This document shows, piece by piece, positions 11,901-22,745 of a DNA stretch of 64,000 nt. This DNA is from Macrotrachela quadricornifera (Eukaryota > Rotifera > Eurotatoria > Philodinida > Philodinidae): assembly GCA_022393335.1 (NCBI GenBank), contig JAJEKB010021049.1:148983-212982 (forward strand), in the 5' to 3' direction. Under the pieces are notes generated by a model. It did not search any database, was not told the DNA's origin, and saw only the letters and a program-made list of their open reading frames with translations. The translations under genes and the position numbers were made by a program. Numbering within the stretch: the stretch's first letter is position 1; the number at the start of each line of letters is the position of its first letter.

Positions 11901-14900
11901 GGTGAGAGCTAAAACTTGTAGCCTACAGAGTTTTCATATATGTAATACTTGAAACTCGAATTCAATTATTCAAAGAAGGAGGAGGGGTGAGGATGCAGAA
12001 CCTCACAGGACCAGCGGAGGGTAAAGGTGGAATTCTGGAAGGGCGACTGAAATCCCGCAGAACCAGCTGGTGTTGACGGAGAAACCTTGAGGATCGTGGG
12101 AAGAATCTGACAGGAGCCAGATAAGACTGAAGGCAGAACGCTTGGGGAAGGTAGTGCAGAGCTGTGGAGGATCAGGTGAAAGTGAAGGCGGAGCTTCTGG
12201 GAGGAAGGGATCGAAATCCCACAGGATCCGCTAAGGGTGAGGGCGAAATCCTCGGCGAGGGGCCGCGAAAACCCACAAGGCTAGCTGAGAGTGAGGCAGA
12301 ACTCTCCGGACTGTGGGCAGAACCCGACAGGAGCCAAGCGAGGTTGAGGGTGGAACGCTTGGGTGGGGGAAGTAATACGGAGCTCTGCAGGGCCAGGTGA
12401 AGTTGAGAGCTGAGCCCTTGGAAGAAAGTGGTCAAAACCTGGGAGGGCCAGCTAAGGGTGAGGGTGAAACCTTTGGGAGTGCCAAAACCACACAGGACTA
12501 GCTGATAGTGAGGGAGAACTCTAGGAAGGAAATGAATAGCTGGATACTTGAGCATTTGAAATACTTGAATACTTCAATGCTTAAATACTTTAAGTGAATA
12601 GTTGAATACTTGAAATGATAGTCGAATACTTGAATTCAACCTTCAGGTTTGACACTACTAAATACGCGTTAACATTAATGAGATATGTTTATACATACGA
12701 GATTTACACTAATAATTTATTTTGTAAAAAGAATGCATAGTTACAGAACAAAAATATTATATTGAGAGACTCTAGAAGAGAATTATGTAAGTTTGTTTAT
12801 TTTGTTAGACATTCGCAGCCCCAAATCTTGGTACATGGTCATTAACTGACATTGGAAATGATGATGATAATAGTTCTTCAAATAACATTGACGGCAAGAA
12901 GGATAGTAGTGTATCTCAACCTGAATTTTCATTAACATCAAAATCAACAATAAAGACAACAACATCCATAAATTCTAATGATTCAATGAGTTTTCAAATG
13001 GATGATTATTTTAATCAAAGTGCATCAAAATTTCGTCCTCAACAAGAAATATCTTCGATGCAGACATCTAATTCATCTGCAAATCTTCTTGCAGCCCAAG
13101 CTTTAAATAATGAATTAGAAAAAGAAAAACGAGACCTTGAAATCCGTCTAGAACAAGAACAAGTCAAACTTCAACAACAAATGAATTTAAATGTTAAAAG
13201 AACAGCACAACAAGAAAAGCAACTTTCTGAATTAAAAGAACGTTTTGAAGATATGCAAAAACAACAGGAAAAATTCAAAGCACATGAAATAAAATTAAAA
13301 CAAATATCAAATTCTATTAAAACTGTAGAATATAATAATATTCAAATTGATGTTGTTAATGATTTTTTAATACCAAAATTTGAATTTATTCTTAATAATT
13401 TACGAAAATTAAGTCAGAATTTAGATGCTTATTTTATTGATAAAATTCCAAAAATGTCATTTCAATCAAAACATCAGTCATATACAATATCTATAACTGG
13501 TTTTCAAGTTCATCATGATACATTCAAAAATATTTTACAACGAATATGGACTTTATTAAATACAAATCAATCAGCAAAAGATTTTTATGAACGATTTCTA
13601 AATCGATTTATAAAATCACTTACAAATAAAACATTAACACAAGTTCAATCAAAAACTCAAAATTGGAAACAATATATTAAATTTTTTAATCAATTTTTAA
13701 TAGAAAAACAAATCGAATATATCAAATTATTTAATGATTATATTGGACAAAAAGCTCGAGAATTAACTGAACAAACTATTGAAGGTAATATAAAAACACC
13801 ATGGAATGAATTTAAAAAATATACAGATGATTTTATGAAACAAAATATATTTATGAATGAAATTGAAATACTTAAATTAAAAGCCTTAGAAGAATTTATT
13901 AAACAAAATATATCTAATCAACGATTAAAAATTGATAGTAAACCAACAACACAATCAATTAATATTCTACAATATTTTATTGAAAAAATTAAAAATAATT
14001 TTAAAACAGATAAAAAATATCTTGGTCATGATATTCAACATTTTAATTTAATTGTTGATTTATTAGAAAGATTAATGATTTATTATTGTTCATTTGCATT
14101 ACAATTACCATTATATGAATCATCAAAAGAATTATTAGATAAAATAGAAAAAAATGCTGTAGCAACAATAGCAACATCAACTGGATCAGGAAAATCAACA
14201 TTATTACCAGCTTTACTTGTTGCTGAAGGTTATGATAAAATTATTGTTACACAACCTCGACGTTTACCATGTCAATTAATATCTAATCGTGTTAATCAAA
14301 CAATGACAACTGATATAAATTCATCAATAAATAAATTAGCTGGTTGGGCAGTTAGTGGTACTGAAAAAAATCCAAATGCAAAAATTCTTTATTTAACTGA
14401 TGGTTTACTTAAAGAACGTTTACTTTATGATGAAAATTTTCTTACCAATCATACTCGATTAAATAAATCAGTTGTATTTTTTATTGATGAAGTTCATGAA
14501 CGTTCAATTAATATTGATCTTTGTTTAGCACTTTTAGCTCGATTATTAACAAATAAACCCGAATTAAAAACAAAAATGAAAGTTATTATTTCATCTGCAA
14601 CATTAGATTCATCTGTTCCAACACTTTTTCGTCAAATTCCTCATGTAGGTTTTGCAGAATTTGCAATGCCACAAATGGGTACTATTCATCCAGTAACTAA
14701 AATTCCTCGACCAAAAGAAAATATTTTAGATATTGTACAAGAATTATGTAAAAAACGTCGACGTCACGAACAAATATTATGTTTTGTAAATTCTGTTGCA
14801 GATGTTCATCAATATGTTAGATTATTATCTGATTTAACTGATGGTACAATTGTTGCTTATCCATTAACACAATCTCAACATCCTAATGAACAACAATTAA

Positions 14901-17900
14901 ATATTGAACATGGAACAATTTTTTTTTCAACAACAGTTGCTGAAACATCATTAACATTTCCTTCATTAAAATATGTTATTGATACAGGAATGATTAATAT
15001 ACCTGTTTATGATTTTCAATTAAAACGTACTGTTTTAAAAGAAATTCGTGCAGCTGAATCAACTATTAAACAACGTTTTGGACGTTTAGGACGAACACAA
15101 CCAGGAGAATATTATTCTTTATATGATTTTGAACCAAAAGATAAATCTTATCCAATACCACAAATATGTCAATCAGAATTAACTAATATTGAATTTTCAT
15201 TAAGAAAATCTCCTTTAAAAAAAGGTTTAAATTATTTACAACAATTTTTACCAAATAAACCATTACAAGAATCTATTGATATTACAATTAAACAATTGCA
15301 AAAACTCGGTAAGTTAATTATTAATAAGAATATAGGAAACAGATTCAATGAAAAAACACTTTCAAATCTATTCAGTCAAATTCATTATTCTAAACCATAA
15401 AAATCTGATAAAAATGTATTTGTATGATTGATTTATATTCAGTTCGAAATATTTTTTTTTACGACAAATTCTCACAGTGTAAATTTATGTAACAATGTTA
15501 GTTATTTCAGAAATTAAGAAATAATTAGTGAATATTAGGGAGCAGCGAGTCCATGTTTTTTTGGACCCGAACCCGACCCGAATTCTTTTTACCAACATAT
15601 AGCACCCTCTGTGTACAAGAAAATATAAAGGATCGAAGTCATTATAGGATTCGAAAAAATTAATAAATCGTGAAAAAGAGAAAACAAATACTATACTATA
15701 CGTTAATTTTAATTGTATTTGATTTAAATTTGAAGCTAAATAGAAACCGAGTCTGCTAAAATTGCAATGAAACTTGGACCCGACAAAAAAGTTTATAAGA
15801 TCCAAATCCGGACCGTACCGGGTCTGGGTCCGAATCCGAATCGACCCGCAGCTCTCTAGTGAATATCTGCCTAACCATATGAGAAAAAAATCTAAAAATT
15901 CTAAGATAGACGTTACAGTATGAACTTTAACTACAGTTAAATTTTCAGTAAAATCAATTCTCTATGAATCTCATTAAATCTTGAGACAAAAATTTTTGTC
16001 TTACCATCATCGAAAGATTATACTTAAGGATTTGTATCTTTTTTGATATTCTCATTCAGCTATAAGAACATTTTTTTTAATTTGTATATTTGGTCTTCAT
16101 TACGCCACTAATGAAAACTAGAAATTTTTAAAAATTTTATACATATTCAAAAAAAAAAAACTTTAAATTACGTATGTAACAAATTTGAATTGAACTTGAA
16201 TTCAATTGGAATTCGAATTCATTTATTTTCACATTTACTACTCTTCTTCTGATGACTAAGACTAAAATTTTAGGTATTATTGATGGAACATCGCACGATC
16301 GATTTACAAAACATGGCGAATCTCTTAGCAAATTACCAGATTTTGGTTCATTAGAAATGTCAAAATCAGTTTATGCTGCACTTACTCATTTCAATTGTGG
16401 ACGTGATTTAATAATTCTTTCATCAATTTTAGGTGTTTTAAATACAACAACTATATTTAAATCTATTCCACAATCATTAAAAAGTTCTGATGGAGATTTT
16501 ATGACACTTTTAAATGTAATGGATCAAATTTTATTAGTAAAACAATCTGTTCAACCTCAACAATTTGATTTAGATGTTGTTTGTAAAGCAAAAGGTCTTA
16601 GTGATATTAAACATGTTATTAGACAAGCATTAAGACGTTATACAAATTTAGAAAAAACATTTAATTTATCTGATGATTATCGTGAAAGAGCACAAATTAA
16701 ATCTGGAAAATGGGAAAATATTGCTAAAGCATTATTATATGGATATCCTTCGAATGTATTTGTATCATTAAAAGAACTTCAAGATAGACAACATAGATAT
16801 GTTCGTTATCAAGATAATTCAGATATTGCTGTTTTAGATTTACAATCAACATTAACACGTCCAATAAGTACAGCACCTGTTTCACTTATTTTAGCAAAAG
16901 ATATTCGTCATTCATCTGCAGTACGTGCAACAGCTGTTCTTTCATTTGTTGGTGAATTAAAATCTTCATGGATTGAATATCAAATTGAACGAAAATTAAC
17001 TCTTAATAATGAAGAAGAAAGTTATTTAAATACTACTAGTAGATTTACTAATGCACAATCACTTTTTTCAAATAGAATTAATATGAGTTTAAATAATCAA
17101 ACAATTTCTTTAAAAGGTCCATCAGGTATTGTACTTGATGCTGAATTACATTTTCATCAACAAATGGTTAAAGAAATAAAATATCCATTAATAAATACAA
17201 AACAACCAAATACAGCAGCATATATTAATTTAGAAAGAAATCTTGAAAGTGTTATGAAAATGCCTTATATATTTAATCCAATGAAATGGCGTTGGGCAGC
17301 TCAAAAACAAGTTGAAATAACAATTAATAATAATACATCAAACAAAATTTGTGAAGTAACAATTAAAGGAAGAGATTCTGAAATTCAAAAAGTTAAAAGT
17401 GAATTTGATTCGTTTTTAAGATGGCTTCAAGATTGTGCTGTTATTAGACATCCAAATGCTGGTAAGATTTTATTATTTCATTTATTTTATTCAAAATATT
17501 CTTTAACATTCGTTTCTTTTTTTTTTATTTTAAATATTTCTTTTCTATTATCCATTTAATCAAAATATAGATCTTGAAATTATGCATAAAATAATGTATT
17601 TTATTTAATGAATCTAATTTCTATCATGTTGTTGGATTAAATATTATCATACAGTAAAATTAATTGCAGAATGTCATTTTCTTTTCTTTTTCTATCCTTT
17701 CGACAGATTAGTAATTGCATACACAAACAAGATATACCAGTAGATCTTGACTATAGACTTCTGAGATCTTCAATGAAATATCCATGATATAAAACAATTA
17801 CTAGAATTCATTTATGGTTCGCTATAAGTCCTTTTGAAATAGCCTATTCAGTGTAAAATTTGATTTTGAATATGAGTCTAATGTTAGATTTTTGCGATAC

Positions 17901-20900
17901 ATCGAAGGAGCAAATTAAACATTAATGCTCAGTTTAAAAACTCTTGAAATTGTCACCTATATGAACATTCTTGAATATAGAGATCATGTTTTTAAGGGAT
18001 AACTTAGTACGATGTAATCCTAAACAGTATCAAATTCATCTTTAACATATACTATTAAACCAAGACCTTGAATAAGATTTCAAGGTCTGAATAAGAAATG
18101 TTCTGTTCTTGTTTTTGTTTTATTGCATTAGATCCTTCTGAGTCTAAGATCTGATTACAGATCTTACTACAACGTAATCATATTATCTTCTATCTAAATT
18201 TAAGTCTTGCTTATAAGATATTTCACAAGGAAACTATTTATTTCGTCTATCAGTATTGCTTCTGGTGTAATGTGATCTTCATTCTTGATGTCACCCAGTT
18301 CATTTCGTAGACTGTAATCTAAAGAGTATAAATCAGATAAATTTGGCATCCAGTAATACTCCAAGATAGATGTGGGGAAATGATCAACATACCATTTTTG
18401 AGCTAGGTGATACCTATGATATCTTACATCATCTTGTTGATATGCCAAGTTGTTTTCGTACATTTTTAACTGAATTTTTAATATATTTGAGGAATATCAT
18501 TAATGTATCTGTTGATATCCAATTCGACTTTCCAAATTCATCAGCTTTATTGAAAATTTGCGCAGTCCTCTTATTCTGCAATGTTAAACGTTGCAAAACG
18601 AGTTTCACCCCTAGAATCAGTTCGATACAATTCGAGAAACTCGATCATAGAACGTAAAAGATCTATTCGATATTGATCCAGTTCCATTAATTCCAAAAAC
18701 TCCTAGGAATATCATGCGATTCCATATCACCGCAATGGCTGGAGTTCTGTACGAGAATTAGGTAGTAATTCAATCAATTAATCTTGAAGCATGGCAAGAT
18801 ACATGAGAACGAGAGCTAGATGTGATTCCAGCAATTATGAGAACTTGATCAATATCGATTTGACGTCTTACGTTCAATGATGACTGAACTCCCGAAATTG
18901 GATGGAACTGATTCTGCAATGTTCAACATCGTGGAATAGAAGGTATTCTCGAAAACTTTATTTTTTCATGAACAGCACTTTTCTTTTCTATTTTCTTCCC
19001 TGTTCACAGTCTACATCCAGTCATTCTGAGCGTTATATATTCTGCCTAAATCAAAAAAATGTTTCATCATCAAAAAAGTCGCTTTTGAATGTCATCTTTG
19101 ATGTAATTATTCAATATTCAGTTCGCAAATCTAATTCTCTTCTACTTTTGAAGATCAATCAATTTTAGATACTTAGTTTTCTTGTACAGGAAACAGTGAA
19201 TATGTTTACTTAATCTTCTTAGTATGTTGCTTTTTTGCCATATTCATTTCAGCAATTAACTTTCTTATTTAGCCAAGAGAAAAACGGTAAATTGATAGAG
19301 GTAATCTGTTTGATCATTTTTATCCACTATCTAATTATTTTTAATAAAATCACTCCGGACAAAATATGGTAATATTTCGTCAGTTTATCATCATCTTAAA
19401 AATATATCTAAAATCATTCTTGTCTTCAACTATATATGATTTTATATAGACTTTCAAGAGATATTTTTTTTATTAAGAAATATTTTAATCATATAGAAAA
19501 TAGACGAGTAATATTCAAATTATAAATAGTCTATCTTATTCTAAATCATTGGTTAATATAAATAATTCGTTATAAAACTTTAGTAAATGAAAAATAAATA
19601 TTTTATATAGTATACTAATTTTATTAGATTATGTTTTTACGGTTTTCTTTTCGTTTTCGTTGTAAATACTATCATATTTGTGTATCTTCATAATATAACT
19701 TGTATCTTCGAAAAAAGTAATAGAAATTGTGATAATCTAGAATTGAATGTTTTTTTCTCAGAACATATTCTATATCAATAATACTGATAAATTAATGATT
19801 AAAGAAAAGAAAACGAAAGAAAATTGCAGTTATTAATACTATTTAAATATATTTTAATAATTAGGTGTTAGTCCACGTCTTATTCGTCCTCCAACACGAA
19901 AAACTTGTTTAGAAATAGAAGAAAGAATATCTCATGTTACTGATTCTAAACGAACATTGGTTAGTTTACATAATAGTGTAAAAGGTATTAAAGCAACTCG
20001 TGAAACACGAATGGAAGTTGTTGCATGGATAGCTATATGTAAATTTGATTGTAAATTAGAAGGTGGTTTTGTTCGAGATTGGGTTGTTGGAAATTATTCA
20101 ACACGGCCAGCTAATTCTTCAAATCCAAAAAGTTGGATTGAATATGGATATAATAAAGTTCCATATATGAATAAAGAAGTTGTTCCAGCAGATTTAGATT
20201 GTCATTTACCATCTCAATCTTATTTTGATATTGATAGATTTCAAGATGCACTTCATAAATTTGATATAAAATGTCAATTTATTCGTGAAGATTGGAGATA
20301 TGTTTTATTAATTGATGAAGATGCTCCAACAGGTCCATTTACAATGGATTTAATTGAACCACATGTTGCATTAACACATGATAGAATTGATTTTGATGTT
20401 AATAATTTATCAGTTGAAAAAGATTATACACGTGAATTAGGTATGCGTATTGACATACAACAAAAACCATATTCAATTGAATTAGAAACAATTATAGAAA
20501 ATATAAAAAATAAAAATTTTCAAATTCTTCGTCCAATTGATCCTCCTTTAAAACAACGTATTGATAAAATGGCTAATATTAGAAAATGGACACAAATTGG
20601 ACAACCATTTTTAGTTGTACCGAATCCACATATTAAATATTATGCTGTTTTAGTACCATTACCTAAACATTCAACATTATATGAAGATATATCAAATCAA
20701 ATGAAAAAAATAGGAAATACAGTAAATATAATATCAATTGAACAAATTAAAAATCCACTTTTAGAAGATGCATATGAAGCTATGAAAAAATTAATTGCTA
20801 AACAATGTACTGGATCAAATCCAAATGAACAAGAATTGTTTCATGGAACACGAGAAAGTGGAATCACTGGAATTATTGAAGATGGCTTTGATGATCGATT

Positions 20901-21252
20901 TTATAATAAAGATGGATATTGGGGTAATACAAATGTTTTGTTTGTTTTTTTTAAAGAAAAACATTTTTATTTATTTTATATTGATTATTTAGGTCATGGT
21001 GCATATTTTGCTGATGATCCAAAAAAATCTCATACTTATACAGCTGCTGATCCAAATGATCAAACTCGTGTTATTTATTATAATAAAGTTTTATTAGGAA
21101 ATATATCTGTAAAAAATGTTGCAGACAAAACATTAGTTTCAGCACCAAAAGAATTTCATTCAGTACAAGGAACTGCGTTTGAATTTAAAGAATATATTGT
21201 TTATCGTTATGGACAAGCATTACCTTATTTAAAAATTATTTATAAAATATGA
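8901..21252 (+). CDS. Ankyrin-WWE-DEAH helicase-nucleotidyltransferase-PARP fusion protein, five exons
   Basis: Proposed exons are 8901-10604, 12809-15308, 16274-17461, 19865-20923 and 20993-21252, in frame throughout (6,711 nt, 2,236 aa). Two ankyrin repeats lie near residues 160-255 and a WWE-like module (VWEHKSF...WYPF) near 300-395. An acidic tail ends exon 1. A coiled coil follows at about 660-740. Helicase motifs are Walker A TGSGKST (about 1026), DEVH (about 1128), SSAT (about 1163) and QRFGRLGR (about 1322). The HA2-type region continues over the exon 2/3 junction. GGFVRDW plus DLD (about 1863-1907) resembles a class II nucleotidyltransferase core. The C-terminal PARP domain has FHGTRE, GAYFADD and KEYIVY, giving an intact H-Y-E triad. 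Its DGYWG/HGAYF junction is restored by splicing a 69-bp intron. The protein probably acts in RNA sensing or ADP-ribosyl signalling, which is inference. An AATAAA is at 21348. One transcript is likely, though a split at the 2.2-2.4 kb introns cannot be excluded. Confidence 0.8.
10753..11100. mobile_element. hAT-type MITE, copy A, in intron 1 of the fusion gene
   Basis: The element is flanked by the perfect 8-bp duplication TCTATATA (10745-10752 and 11101-11108). Its ends are inverted: CTATTCCGCAATGTTGAACA on the left against CTATTCCGCGATGTTGGACA on the reverse-complemented right. There is no ORF of note. The 8-bp target duplication and length of 348 bp fit a non-autonomous hAT element. A diverged copy lies at 18560-18950. 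Confidence 0.8.
12000..12540. repeat. GC-rich minisatellite with about 220-bp higher-order unit in intron 1
   Basis: Degenerate blocks of about 54 bp (AGCTAAGGGTGAGGGTGAAA-like) alternate with other variants, and the whole series repeats after about 217-221 bp. For example GACAGGAGCCA recurs at 12109 and 12326, CTAGCTGA at 12281 and 12498, and CTAAGGGTGAGGG at 12231 and 12452. About 2.5 higher-order copies are present. It is clearly richer in G than its surroundings. Open frames on both strands here reflect the composition, not genes. Confidence 0.75.
15536..15856. mobile_element. 321-bp MITE with 10-bp target duplication in intron 2
   Basis: The direct repeat TAGTGAATAT flanks the element at 15526-15535 and 15857-15866. 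The termini are inverted: GGGAGCAGCGAGTC on the left against GAGAGCTGCGGGTC on the reverse-complemented right. Inside each end lie complementary GACCCGAACCCGACCC/GGGTCTGGGTCCG tracts. A 9-10-bp duplication would fit a Mutator-like element; the superfamily call is inference. The insertion sits wholly inside the 15309-16273 intron. Confidence 0.75.
18560..18950. mobile_element. hAT-type MITE, copy B, in intron 3 of the fusion gene
   Basis: This is a diverged relative of the 10753-11100 element. The left end has TTATTCTGCAATGTTAAACG and the reverse-complemented right end CTATTCCACGATGTTGAACA. Flanks are GAAAATTT (18552-18559) and GAAAACTT (18951-18958), an 8-bp duplication with one mismatch. It is 391 bp long, without coding content. 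Confidence 0.75.
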
Positions 21253-21359
21253 ATTATATAAATTTATTAACATTGTAATGAATTAAATTTTTGAAACTGA
21301 ACTTAATTTATACAGAATTTATTTTTATTTAAAATATTAAAAATCATAATAAAGACTAT

Positions 21360-22740
21360 AATTTAAAGATGTCCAATGTATTCTGTATCTTTAAAAATTT
21401 GGATAACCATATGAGATATGACATTCGCACAATCCGTAAACAAAGCAAAAACTATGTTGTATTTATTATTTTCCGTTGCTACATTAAAGTATAACGGTAA
21501 GATATAAATGGACGTTATGTCGATATTGATCAAAAGTGTTCAAGTGAACACCGCGTAAATAATTTATCAAATGAAGACCAAAATTCTATGTTCAAACTTT
21601 CATATATTAACGTTTCAGACTAAAGAAAAAATAATCCCATTTTCTTACATCTATATGACGACGGAGTCTACGTTCAAGCACGTCATTGGCATGAATTCTT
21701 TTAGGAATCTCTTAGTCTCATCAAAACTTAGTGATGAATAAAAGATGGAGCGAAAAAATTTTTAACAGTTGAGATATCTCTTTCATAGATGATACAATTT
21801 AATGATTGTACCCTGGCACCCTCTAAATGTCGTCCTTACCGTTAAGATAATTTTGTCAGATGAACTAAGTTCTATTTAAGGCTAAGACATGGCAGTGAAA
21901 AGATTTTACCATTTATGATATTTCTTTCGTATATTCACTATACTTTTATGGTTGTTAATGCTAGAGCCAATCGATCAGATGATTTGGATTTAGCTTCAAC
22001 TGATGAAAATGGTAAAAATTGACCTGAAAATAGCCTTTACATCTCTTTAGTTAATGTCAACCAAACATTTAATTTTTTGCTTACTCTTTATACTATTCTT
22101 GTTAGAATTTCTCAAGAAAACTATGTATGAATCTCATTAACTCATGTACAATTGTGATAAACATGTATTATTTTTCTCTTTACAATGTTTAGTAATCAAT
22201 AAAGCAAAATAAAGAAGATTTTACAATTTTTTTTCGAAAAATCAAAATTTGTTAGTAGATCTCATTTTTTAGTGCTTTGAATCGTGTAATGAAATCCTAT
22301 TTGTATTGTAAATTTTTGATAGTAATAATTGAAAAGAGTAAGAACAGTCAGGTATATATTTGTTACAATTATAGAAGAGGAACTGTGAAATGAATGTAGT
22401 TTTTTTAGTAAATCTTTCCTCTTGATAATTGAAGCTTATGGTGCGGAGTAAGTAATTAGCTATACATTGTGATATAGATATCAGTTGTAATAACAATGAT
22501 ATGGAATAAGAAAAAAAACCTGAAATGTTCAAACTATTTTGATTAGAAGAGTATACCAACGACTTTTCTAAGAAAAGTGTTCCTTTGTATGACATGCAAA
22601 ACAAGACTATACTCATTTATTCTTTCATTTTTGAATCATTCAATTGAAAAGTAATTAAAGATTGACAGATTACGCATTATTTATTTAAATAAAAAATTTT
22701 CTTGTTATAATGCTCATCAATTAAATTGTATTTTCTTCTA
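21360..22740. other. Intergenic between convergent genes, nothing recognised
   Basis: The fusion gene ends at 21252 and the decarboxylase gene ends at 22746 on the other strand. The gap is AT-rich, with no ORF bearing motifs. An AATAAA for the minus-strand gene lies near 22680. Confidence 0.5.
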
Positions 22741-22745
22741 TCATA

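Noticed and set aside
12164..12555. Overlapping open frames on both strands in the GC-rich patch
   Set aside because: They arise from the minisatellite composition; opposite-strand frames of similar length and repeat periodicity argue against coding.
15309..15400. Read-through of exon 2 to a stop at 15400
   Set aside because: A GTAAGT donor at 15309 joins the HA2-like continuation at 16274 in phase (KLG/IIDG), matching helicase family order.
17462..17559. C-terminal continuation of the helicase exon to a stop at 17559
   Set aside because: The tail is T-rich and low-complexity (SFFFILNISFLLSI) and follows a good GGTAAGA donor; splicing to 19865 keeps the frame and adds conserved domains.
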